Shown: positions 37,101 to 48,320 of the stretch, one piece after another
Layout: every line of letters begins with the position of its first letter
Numbering within the stretch: the stretch's first letter is position 1
The notes under the pieces: generated by a model
Databases searched by the model: none
What the model was told of the DNA's origin: nothing
The model's input: the letters and a program-made list of their open reading frames with translations, nothing else
Position numbers and translations under genes: made by a program
Source of the DNA: Prostheceraeus crozeri
Taxonomy: Eukaryota; Platyhelminthes; Polycladida; Euryleptidae
Length of the DNA stretch: 64,000 bases
NCBI GenBank assembly: GCA_907163375.1
Contig: CAJQUW010012888.1
Span: 62,001 to 126,000 of the forward strand
Reading direction: 5' to 3'

Positions 37101-38667
37101 CTTACTTAATCCTTGAAGAGCGTTCATCAGTATTTGCATTGTCAAGCTTTTTCATTTATTAGAAAATTCTAGAACTTCAGGCAACCTCAGCAATTAGGAA
37201 CAAATATTTATATTTATATCTACATCAAATCTTAAGTCCTAAGTAAATTCTGTTCCAAATTTCTTGTTTAAATGGTTATTGTAGATAATAAATAATTAAT
37301 TGTGAGACTTTCAATAACAAGGAAATGATCGTAAGCTGCAAAATGCGTAGTGAAAATTCGACAGGCTTGAGTATAACTCAGAATTAGGCATAGTTGTTGT
37401 CAACTACATCATGAAAACACATTTTCATCGCGGACTTGGAGTTGACTTTTCTTAAGGGTTAAAAATCAGTTTTGAAAGTGATCAGAGGATTTTAAGAAAC
37501 TTATTGACAATGATCAGGTGATAAATGAAACAAGATGAAACCGTGTATTGTACAAATTGCAAACAATGCTGATATCTACATGTAGCCTATATGGATGACC
37601 TACACGATAAGTGAAATTAGTTTAACTTAAGAGAAGTGTGATCAGGAAATTAGTCGTGCATCCTTCAATTGAAAATATCACAATAAATAGTATATTGAGA
37701 AGATACCTCTCTTCATTGCACAATGTTTTTGTATTAGGGCTTAATATGAACAAAGACTCAAGGAATTTGATGCCCCCAATTTCGAAATCTCGAATTTGAG
37801 ATTTTAGAAACTGCCGATAGCCGCTAGCCACAATCAGCATCAAATTGTAAAATTTTGTTTATGAGATATGAGATAAACAAACAAAGGCTATAGTGGAATT
37901 GCTCTCTTGCTGCTTCGGGTGAAGTAAATTAGACAATATGAATTCAAAATATACCTGTGGGTCCAAGCGACAAAATACTAAACGATGCAGTCCATAAAGA
38001 GGAAACAGTATCATTGTCCAAATTCAATACCTTTTTTACACAAAAGGACTAGGTAGTTGTTTTCTTTTAATATAGAATTCAACAGAAATTAACTCTGCGG
38101 ATCGTCAACACAAAAAGGATAAGGATAGAAAGTGGGAAATTGTCTGATAGATTCTTTTTAACATGTGGATTGAAAAGTTATTGGTGTTGTTCGTCTTTAA
38201 ATGCAGTTAATTGTTAAAAGATGAATTCAGGGTACACTCAATTAAACTACTTAAAACTCACTTAGGGAACCTTGTGTTTTCTTGTTCATTTGACAAAAAA
38301 AGCTAAGAAAAAAGAGTCCGGCCTATAAGTGGACACCACTTTCTTTCCGACGCACATCTGATGAACCTTCAATTAGCTGCTCCAGATCTCTTACATGCAT
38401 AGAATTTCGTCGAGATCTCCCGATTTACTTCGCTGATCAATACAAACCATGATGATAGATTTTGTAGTGATTATTTAACACTGTTGAATTATGATGATCA
38501 GAACAGTCTGTTTTTCTCATTATCATTTCGAATGCTTGCAATGGATGAACTGTAGCAATACTAACGATTTTCCACAGCAAAAATCAGGAATTCCGCGACG
38601 TGTCTTGAAACTCCACACACCACGGAAAATCGCCGTCCATAGCAATAAACTGTCAAAAACTTAAAAT

Positions 38668-38725
38668 CACAGAATTAAATATTTTGTTTATCTGCGAAGC
38701 ACGCGCAGATGGATCTAATTCTGTG
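38668..38725. mobile_element. 58-bp minimal hAT-type MITE
   Basis: It begins cacagaatta and ends taattctgtg, the same 10-bp terminal inverted repeats as the larger elements at 47532-48049 and 58965-59525. It also shares aatattttgtttatct with the 58965 copy just inside the left end. Subterminal tctgcg and cgcaga are inverted too, so nearly the whole element folds. The flanks cttaaaat (38660-38667) and cttgtaat (38726-38733) match at 6 of 8 positions, a decayed 8-bp target duplication typical of hAT elements. Confidence 0.75.
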
Positions 38726-39639
38726 CTTGTAATATTTGAAATTTTAATTCTCAGCCGTTGCTTATGGAAAACCGTAGATGGAAGAATATAAATCATTTGA
38801 CAGATCACTGCTCTTCATTAATGAGCATGAGATGTCTGCCTCGCATCTACCACCCTGAAAATTTCCTTAGAGCAGAACTCAGCAGCTGACATAATTTGAC
38901 ATTTGGTCATCCTTATTCAGGATGAAGATAATCAACATTGCGGATCCAGACAATATGATTACCATGGGATCATGTCTATTCATGTTGATGATTCCCATCA
39001 TGGCAGAGAATGGTTGTACATGTGTCGGATGTGTGTGATTTGCTGTTTTCCAATGGTAACATCCACAGAGGTTGTGTTATTAGATATCTATGTTATCTAG
39101 AGCGGACATGAAATATCTCCAACATGCATTCATATCGGAGATTATATTAATTCAATGCAGAGTCATTTGTGAATGTGCCATTTATTGCTATATCGTTTAC
39201 AAATCTGGCTGTGGACTCATCAGAAGGAAAACTTTCAATATTTGATGTTTACTTACATTGGGTGGACGCAGAAACAATGTGCAAGAACATCTCTCATTGA
39301 CGTTACATGAACATCTCAATGAATCGTAGCTGAAATGATATCCTTGTAATGATAATTGTGAACTATTAGTCATGAAGAGTCTGATGAACAGATCAGATCA
39401 GATAATTCTTGATAGACTCATTCGAAACGATTATCAATTTATGGAAATCAATGACAGGGCCGACCAATAAAGATGAAATCACAAAGTCGTATGTGGAATC
39501 GTTCAGAGGCATGCTGGATTCTCACTCTGCTCAGAATTGTTTGCAATTAATTATGAAGATCAATCATGCAAAGAATGGAAACATGAATCACAAGTCTGTG
39601 GTCACAAGATCAATTTTTGTAATTTTCTTTCATGTCGTC

Positions 39640-39713
39640 TACAGGCTTTGTTAACGGCCAAGTTTCTTTCATATTCAAACGGGTGACACCTCTCATGTGG
39701 ATCTAATTCTGCG
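39640..39713. mobile_element. Possible 3' end of another hAT-type MITE copy
   Basis: The end atctaattctgcg, and the preceding sequence (attcaaacgggtgac after a pyrimidine-rich run), align by eye with the right ends of the copies at 47532 and 58965. The last bases differ from the consensus taattctgtg by one. The matching left end was not found. Confidence 0.4.
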
Positions 39714-40554
39714 TGAAAAATGTAAGTTATGCGGCATTTGCATCAGAAGTTATCTCAAAATAAAGACAGAGAAGTCCTGAACTAGACCAGCTGTCAAAGT
39801 CCAGACTGGTGCCATCCAAGTATCTATTGTCCTCCATAGACAAGAGAGGACAATATCATAGATATCTGATCTCTATGGTAATATCAATCCAAGCTTTTAT
39901 ATGGCTATTCTGCCAAGCGCACATGCATATTTGTTTTTGTGAACCATTTCTTTCCATGCACTATTCATCGGGTCAGCATGATACAATGACACAATCGGGG
40001 TCTTGCTGATCTGTTGATTATGGAGCTGTTTGTTACAATCAGCTGTATGCTGAATTTGATCAACAGCTCTCAATCGGGCTTGCTCATAGAAATTGACAAC
40101 AATAAAACCTCTAGAATGGAAATTAAGTCTCATGCAATGCACAATAACGGCACATAAATCGCACGTATTTTCACTCAGACACAACTGCCAACGTCTGTAT
40201 CATTGGGTTAGAATCAGTCACATGAGTAAATCGAAGCTTTTCATTGGTTCTTCATGCCTCAACTTAGTTCCCCCGGATGTGCCGCGACCTTGAGTCAATT
40301 TCCATTTTAGCGAACTTTAGATAAACAGTTTATTTCTATGGGCTTGCTGATGTGATGATTAACTATCAGCTTCTAGTTTACCAGCAGCTGTTGATCAACC
40401 ACAAGCTCCTGATCAAAAGTCTACAGACGATGGCGTTGCTATGCAAGCTACCAATCAGAAGTCCGCTCGTGAGATGACGTGAAAATTGCGTTGAACCTTG
40501 CGCTATGTGTACATGCATGTATTGCTCAGCCGAACACAGTCATAGGGATCAATC

Positions 40555-40764
40555 ATGGATCGCAGTTTGCAAGAAGAAACAAGGATGAAATTCACGACTG
40601 GGGAAAAAGAAAGATTTCTGGCAATTGTCAATAAATGCAGTGTATTAGAAAATAAAAGAAAGGCTCCATCAGTGGAAAATGGGAAACGAAAGGCATGGGA
40701 GACAATTACTTCTGCCTACAATGCTGATGAGAACAACCGTCCAAGAAGTGAGAGTTAACTAAAG
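40555..40764 (+). pseudogene. Myb/SANT-like DNA-binding domain exon, probably broken
   Basis: The frame from ATG 40555 begins MDRSLQEETRMKFTTGEKER and continues FLAIVNKCSVLENKRKAPSV and KRKAWETITSAYNADENNRP. This is the pattern of the Myb/SANT-like domain found in FSBP/Apontic-type regulators and in proteins linked to Harbinger-like transposons: an aromatic/basic start, ENK in the middle, KAWE-I--AYN near the end. A stop (TAA, 40756) falls where Gln is expected, directly before LK and a consensus donor aag|gtgagt at 40765. After an acceptor-like site ending 41048, a short tail reads SSGTNEVEVGDSSIQETDVN before a stop, which looks like the end of such a protein in another phase. The piece is therefore probably a dead or mis-assembled copy; a real gene with an early stop cannot be excluded. 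Confidence 0.45.
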
Positions 40765-41399
40765 GTGAGTTCTTCGCAATTCACATGTTGTCCGCACATA
40801 CAGTACATACGCCCTTAGGTCTCAGAGGGTAAATTTTAATAATAAAAAAATCAGGCAATACATTGTTGAGATAAAAACTGCTTTTAAGAAATTTAAGAAA
40901 TAAAATGTGTATTGAAATATAAAATGGTTTTCATGATTTTGTCACTGAGACGTGTGCGAATAGTTCAGTCAACCAAAACTTCCTTTTTATTGTTCTCATA
41001 TTCTCATGTTCTCTAATTGTAACAATATATTTTCAATTTCATCTCAAGATTCATCAGGAACAAATGAAGTGGAAGTGGGTGACAGTAGCATACAAGAAAC
41101 AGATGTCAACTAAATGAGATCTTTTTTTCAATTATAGGAAAATCTCCGATATTTTACAATGATTCAAATTTCAGAATAGTTTCGTGAGTAGACTTCTTCA
41201 ACGCCTCCAATACGAAGGAGATTTCTTATGACAACCTGCTTTCAGTAACATTTATTATCTATTTATTTGCTAGGTATTCATGGCTTAATAGTCGAAATTT
41301 GCGCTCTGAGTGACATAGTTTTCTTCCCAAATGAAGACATCAAAATATCTAGGAGAAAATCAAAATTCTTTATAAAGTCTACAGAAACTAGATTATCTT

Positions 41400-41886
41400 C
41401 GGACTTTCTTTCAATGAAAATTTAAATTGGATTGATCATGTCGGTTTTATTGGTAAGAAGTTGTATATTTTACGTATTTTGAAGTCTGTTGCGATATATG
41501 ATCAGCTTGTTTCTATCTTTTTGCTATCATTCAGTCATTAATTGATTATGCCTCTCAAGTTTTCATAAATCCAAGTCGTGCGTCTGATAATAGATTGAAT
41601 CGTATTTGTAAGCGAGCCTTCCGCATCATTCACGGTGAAAAGGTGAAAAGTTGTGGGAATTTTTATATTGCAAATCATGATGTTTTCGATCATTGTGAAG
41701 ACGATCATGATGATGAAGACGATCATTGTCTTTGAAATTATTAATTGATTTCCTTTCGTTTAAAGACCTTGTTCTTAGAAATTTGATTCCACAACACTCA
41801 TGTCGAAGCGAAAGATTGTCCAGTTCGAACACAGCGTAGAGTGAATGGTTTTGTTTTCTTTTGTGCCAAAATGTATAATGAGGCAA
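41400..41886 (+). pseudogene. LINE ORF2 C-terminal fragment
   Basis: The first frame reads FNENLNWIDHVGFIGKKLYI and LRILKSVAIYDQLVS. After a frameshift near 41530 come SLIDYASQVFINPSRASDN and RLNRICKRAFRIIHGEK, the conserved block following the thumb of LINE reverse transcriptases. Near the end, RTQRRVNGFVFFCAKMYNEA is the usual terminal segment, in a further frame. At least two frameshifts are present. The polymerase core is absent. It differs in sequence from the LINE at 30797-34149, so it is a separate family or an old copy. Confidence 0.75.
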
Positions 41887-44800
41887 TACAGGCTTGAGCA
41901 TTGTCGTGTTGTCATATCAGTTTGTGACTGATTTTGTGATTGATGTTGGACCTCCTCCGATTGTCAATTGGGGTTGTTTTTGTTCTCAGTAAACGCTTAT
42001 TTACTTTAATTTATTAGAGTCTTTGTCTAAAGCTTGATTATGTTCAGCTGGTGCCAAAGACGCTCATCAAAATTTTAAAGACTGTCCTCAGACGCACACG
42101 ACCTTTGGACAAACCTAAACTGAGCGTTCGTTTGTCGACAGGATGAGCCGACATCACAACGATCGCAATGCATTCATAACGAACGTCCAGCAAACGTTTG
42201 GCAAAGAAACCTCAAAATGTCACGTCCTTTCAATTTTGCTAGAAGGTCTCATGTTTAATGACTGCGATTTCCTTGTGGACACTTCTCTTCAGCACTTCAG
42301 GTGTGGTTGTCAGTTTATTTTTGTAAGGTGCTTGAGGTAACCCCATCGGATAAGTCTGGTGCCGTTAGATCAAATGATTGTTGTGTCTATTCAAGATGAT
42401 GCTCTCACCAAACAGCTGATGGAGAACATTAATTGTCGCTTTGGCAAGTGTGAGCGGCTACTCCATCCTGTTGAAACCGCAACAAGTCGAATTTGTATAG
42501 CAACATGCTGTCATCATTGCCTAGATATCGCTCTCCCGAAATTGTTGGCGCCTCACCATTCATAGATTAAAAAAGAAAGGTCCGATTACCTCAATCATTC
42601 CAGAAACGGCAGTTATCTTAATTAACGAAGGCATTTAGGTGGAAGCGAGCTTTATCCGATATTATCAGACGGTTGCAGAAATATTGCGAGTTTCTCTGCA
42701 CCAATGGGACATTACATCCGCCGTTGTTGATCATTACGTTGCAATTTATGTACCATTTGCACTTTGTAAGGAAGCACATTCAAGTCAGTCTCAAGGATTC
42801 TAATTGATTTTCACAAATCGTTCAATGGTCAGTTTCTCCATCGTAAATGGAATTGAAGCAGTGTAACTCTCAGACCCACTAAATTGATGAAGTGAACACT
42901 GCTCATCATCGTAAGAATGTGAATGACACTATTACCTTTCATATGGCCGACAATATTTTCTGGCCATATGAAGCAGATACGTAAAAGATCAAAAAGAATG
43001 CCGCTCACACAGAGAATATCAACGAACAATGAAGGTGATCTTAAGGTGGAGCAAGGTCGGCCTTTGAACAGTGTGGTGAAGTGGCTTCCTGAAGGATGAT
43101 TATCTGTAGCTGCTTCTGCAAAGAAAGTTCTCATCGTAACCTGCATTTTGATAAATAGAGCGTCAAAATCTGTTAACTTTCTAATATCATATTCCAATAA
43201 TCAGCTGTTTACTTTCTGTGTGATTTTTTTAAACACCACAATACATGTTCAAACAAAGAAAACTATTCGCTTGTTTATAGCTACTAAACAGAGGTCTCCT
43301 AGGCGTTATCAAGTTCTTCAAATCAAGTGTACTTTCCGATTCTGGACAAGAACGGTTATATTCATGTAAGCGTTAAACAAAAAGAGATATCGATAAAGTG
43401 AAATCATGACATTGTGATATCTTCTACAAAATCCTATACATTCAAGAGTGACATTAGGATTTCATGTCAGACCTGGCAAGATACAGTAGCCTATGGTACC
43501 CTATACAAGTACACTATTGGCCATAGAGTTCCTATTGGCTCTTTAAGACATAATTATACCACGGCTGCTTTACTCATCACAGGATTTTCCCTAGAAACTG
43601 ATTATGCTCAATGAGTGGAATTGATATTTTTGGAAATGATCATATTGCACGACACCTATAAAAGTCAGTTTCTTCAAAGGGGTAGCGATTGATTGAGATA
43701 AATGCTAATCACGCCACAAGGTCGAATTTCTGAAGTAGACGTTGTTGTTCGTTCTCGGGATGCAACGAGCATCAAAGCTGATGAAGAGATGATAGATAAG
43801 CCGCAGACTGTGGAACAGCGTACATCAGTGCTGACTTGACAGCTGCCATACCGAACAATAAAGTTTCCCTACACACAAAACACAAGCGGGCCAACCGGTG
43901 CTTTTTGTCTTGATCGCCGGCAATTAGCGTGCATAGATGATAAATTGTGCATTTAATGTTATATCATGAAATTGAGCACGAAAAATATATGTATGTTGTA
44001 CAATTATTATCTCGTAATTTTTTTCGTAGCATCACCTTTAGGAACTAAGCAAGCGCAGCTGATCGACTTCCGCGCTCATTATCGATTCGCGTCTGATGAC
44101 GGTGTGGATAAGGTTAAATAGAATGCTGCTGATCATATTCACACTGCCCATTTGTCTTCACACATCTGTAAAAATGCATTTGAGGATTGTTTCTTTTACA
44201 TCGATGACTGATCCTTATGCATATTTGAAGTCATCCTTCATTAACTTTAGGCTACTAGGAAATATATCGGTGCATCATTAGAATGATTAATGATGACTGA
44301 ACATTGATATGATGTTGGATAGAATATTGATGAGTTTCCAGCAAATATTCACCGCATAAATCTTGCAAACCAATTAACTTGATTACTTAATATGAGAACA
44401 AGCATCATTTCTTTACTCAAGCTTTTACGAGAATCCATTATCGATTCTGATTATTCATGTCATTTATAGCTCAATCAATTCATCATGTTTTCCATGAAGT
44501 CAAGAAAGATCCTAAATTTCCACACCAAAACTGCAAATCATTTTATTAATCGAATCAACGCATGACACGAGGAATACTGCCTGCCAAGCATTAAAGACAA
44601 CTCAAGAGTATCAGAGAACCATAATTTATCGTCAATATTATAATAATAATCTTAACTCCATCGAACATCATTGATCTTTAATAACAAGACAGATAAGGAT
44701 CAGCTGACATGTGAATGTTTGGTTGCGAATGATACAATGCATTTACCATTGCTTCATATTGTTCTGCAGCGGATGCATGCAATGTCGCTATTTGCTGTGT

Positions 44801-45664
44801 TAAATTTGCATATTCGATTCAACTTATCAGAGTAAAGCGTTAAAATACAATGCAAACAGAAAAAGAGATATTTACTGATTAGTTATCAGATAAATATCAG
44901 CTGGGCATCCTGTAACCTACTCTTAAGTAGATCAGGTGGAATTAGATCACTGTGACTGGATCATCGAATAAAATCTACAAATATCACTTGCTATTCTAGT
45001 TGTGTATTTTATTTACCTAGAGAGCCGTTCTCGAAAATGATTTCAAGTGCATTGGATTGCATCTTATAGTACGTATATTAAAAGCGAATGTTGGAATACT
45101 TTGCTTTCATTGCATTAATCTAAGATTAGAATTGACAGTCTTTTTTCTTAACAAGTTTCTTTCATCCAATGTAAACTGGAAATGGCCCTTGTCATAATGA
45201 AGCATTGACGTCACTTCTTCCTCACTGGGGATTCGAACGGTGCTATGTAATGCGACTTTCGATGCGCGCTGTGATAGCAGAATTCGACTGGTGGTCTTAT
45301 CTGCTGACATAATACCATAGCTATTGGGCAATGAGCACCCAGTTCAGCAATTAACACGCCAAATAGTGCGAAGCTTGCGTAACTGCTCACAGCCTGTTCA
45401 AAAAATAAAGAGACACTTTCGTCCGGCTGTTATTTTTTTAATAATGATTGGAAGGACTAACTTTATCGAAAAAACTTGTGCGGAACGATCTGAATTCTTA
45501 GAATCTCAGAATCGTGGCAATCGGAGCATTTTGATGGAATTGACAGCAATACGTAAGTGATGAACGACTATCTTTCCTATCTCAGTGATGAATATACAAT
45601 TTCTTTTTCCTTCTTGGTATGTTCAGACACACTTAAACAATCGAATTCTGTGACTGCCGACTAT

Positions 45665-45712
45665 CAATGACATCTTCGGGGCTCGACCGATCTTTGAACC
45701 AACTGCGCCATG
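45665..45712 (-). repeat. tRNA-derived SINE head fragment
   Basis: On the minus strand, tggcgcagttgg is an A-box and ggtcgagcccc a B-box of an RNA polymerase III promoter, and gagccccgaa matches the SINE at 60880. Only about 10 bases separate the boxes instead of the usual 30-40, so the fragment is internally deleted. The rest of the SINE was not recognised. Confidence 0.4.
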
Positions 45713-47531
45713 AGATCATCATGAAAAAATATTTTCGAATGATACACTCGCATCTTGAATTTCTTCTTAATTGCATTGTTTCATTGGTTCAATCGATTGC
45801 ATGAATAGATGTGAATGTCTCTTGAAATCATCATTTCAATTTGAATTTTAAAAATCATTTCACTCAACGTCTCTGAGCAAATCAATGTTCCATCACTTAG
45901 AGCTCAAAACTTCGACTTGTCATTCTGATTTATTTCTACACATGTTTAAAAAAGTCATTCATTCGCTCAGATGATCAAACAAGTTAACCGTGTCATTTAG
46001 ATAAGTTCGCATAATTCATCTAGGTTCATTTCTCGTTGTTTCTTCTGATAAACTGGCCTTGTTGACGACCACAGTGTATAAATTAATGATGGCTGAAATA
46101 TTCAATTGCAATCGACATTTCTTCCATATTTTCGCTTGCACTTGTGCGTTTCAGACACATTGGAATGTTTACTGACATGTTTCTATCTAAGTACAAAGTA
46201 TTAATGATGTCTGTAATAGACAAAATTTCAAACTTTGCAACGCTGTGGTGACTGAAGTAGTTTTCCTCAAGTTCATTTTTCCTTTTGAAAGCCTGCTGAG
46301 CATTTTCTGCGGAGATAAGTTATTTTTATGACATCATGACATTGGTTTGACGACAGTGTGATAAAGAGATAAAAAATACATAAACTGCCAGCATCTGTAG
46401 TCGATGCAGTATATTAGAGGTCTGTGCTGAAAGTTCATTCGGCAGTGTTTGGAATCTATGTTAGTAGTATATTAACAGTAAGAATGAGTAGTGTTAATCA
46501 AGATTTCCATTTTTACCGGTTATTGGGCCAAAGCTGATCAAATTTAATTCGTTGCCACGAGAAAGTTCCATTGAGTTATTTTACGAACTGATTAATCCAA
46601 TGGTTACGACAGCATTGCACTTGTACACTTCCAGATTGGAGAACGTCAACAGTCCTCATCAGGACTACTTCAATTAATAAGCATTATATTCTATTATAGA
46701 TTACTGCTGGGATGATTTTCACCATCGTATGAGAATATAGATATATATTACAGGACCTGAAGTGAGGCAAACATATTTTTTTATGCATAATTGATGACAC
46801 CTCGCGGAAGACTGCTGGATTCCATTTTGAATTCGACTTTCTGACGTCTCACAAGCAAGAGAATGGAACTGTTAATAATACTTGCTTGTACAGAATTTCT
46901 TGATAAAATATCAAGCATTTACCGTCTGCTATCAAATACTTGTTCTTTATAAATAAATTGCGCACATATTCAGAAACACTTAAATCTTCTATCGGAGAGA
47001 CGAAACAAATTCGCAAATCCTTGAACGTCTCCTGCGACGTTTGGGACTTTAACCAGTTTCGGCAACTAGCTCTGTCATTTCAGATTAATGAGCAGCTAAA
47101 AGTCTATGCCACATATTCTTGAAAGTTTCGCTCCATGTGAGCGGACTGTTGCAACAGACATCCAGGCAATGTCTATAAATCTTTGAAGATGCCGTCTGTA
47201 TATGGATAATTTGAATCGAAGCTACGAGCGCGTCGTGTCAAATGAAACCAGCAAATCAGAACGTCTATCGAATACAGATTGCAAATTGCAGATGGTGATT
47301 CCTTCATTTATTTCACTTTACCTTACACCAATGAAAAGGACATGAGAGAAATACAAAGAGCTCTCCACAAATGCAACTTAGAGAAAGCTATTCCAGTCTC
47401 TTTCAGATCGAAATCTATGGTATCGTGGTTGAAGTCCAAGCCATCAAACAACTGTTTGACAGCTAATTGTTCGTTTTGTTCGGCTGCAAATTTTGATAAC
47501 GACGATTGTTTTGTTAAGAATGTGGTCTACC

Positions 47532-48049
47532 GACAGAATTAGATTGTTTAATCGTATCACTTTGCTAGAAGTGCAAACTGATTCAAAGAAATGGCACATG
47601 CAGGAACTTACTAAGTGGGCAAAAAGAAATTTTTAATACCTTACAGAGATAGGAAAAATAGTCGTGTGTCGCTTGCGGATTGCTCTGAATTCCTTTAAAA
47701 TGCTCCGATCGCCACGACTCCTTCAGATTCGAAGAATTCAGATCATTGCGCAAAAGTTTTCTCGATAATGTTGGGACCTCCGATCATTTTAAAAAAGTTA
47801 GCAGGCCCATGAAAAAACGTTCACAAACTTCTCTGTAGAACTTGACATCGTCTGTGTCTCTTTGCTGTGTGATCCGGTTGATAACAGTCACTGAAACTTT
47901 GCACAATTTGGCGTGTTTAATGTTGAGCTGGCTGCTCATTGTTCGATTGCTATTGTATTATGTCAGCAGATTGTGCCATTTCATTAACGTTACATGTTCC
48001 AATACTTCCCTTCTAGTCAAACGGAAGAGACGACCGGTCTAATTCTGTG
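47532..48049. mobile_element. hAT-type MITE inserted in the Penelope-like fragment
   Basis: The ends gacagaatta and taattctgtg are inverted repeats (the first base has drifted from cacagaatta). The insertion is bounded by identical 8-bp direct repeats, ggtctacc, at 47524-47531 and 48050-48057: a perfect hAT-type target duplication. The body matches the copy at 58965-59525 over most of its length, for example aagtgggcaaaaa, aataccttacagagatag and cagattcgaagaattcagat. No transposase ORF is present. Confidence 0.9.
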
Positions 48050-48291
48050 GGTCTACCTCATCCGATGTCGAGAGTGCAGCTCATTTTTCGGAGAATCCAA
48101 GCGAACTATGCGTTCCCGTCTAAACGAACACATCATCGGGTGCATCATTGGTCTACCGGCACTTAAACGAACTTCATAGATATCCATGTCCATCGCTGAA
48201 TAGTCTTCAATGGCAAGTGTTACATACAGGTCTCACGAATACTCAATTGCGTCGAAGGATCGAGTTGTATGAGATTATAACTCGCAACCTT

Positions 48292-48320
48292 TGCATGACT
48301 AAGCCTAGTGCGAAACGTCG
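48292..48320 (+). ncRNA. Decayed hammerhead-ribozyme motif of the Penelope-like element
   Basis: The string gcatgactaagcctagtgcg followed by aaacgtc resembles the minimal hammerhead core found near the ends of Penelope-like elements, where CTGATGA is followed by a short stem and GAAAC-GTC. Here the CTGATGA box is damaged (catgacta), while cGAAACGTC is intact. It overlaps the end of the reading frame (PSAKRR). It is probably an inactive remnant. Confidence 0.45.

Noticed and set aside
42143..42565. Two adjacent ORFs suggesting a coding remnant
   Set aside because: Neither has a motif I can name and neighbouring frames do not extend them; too weak to call.
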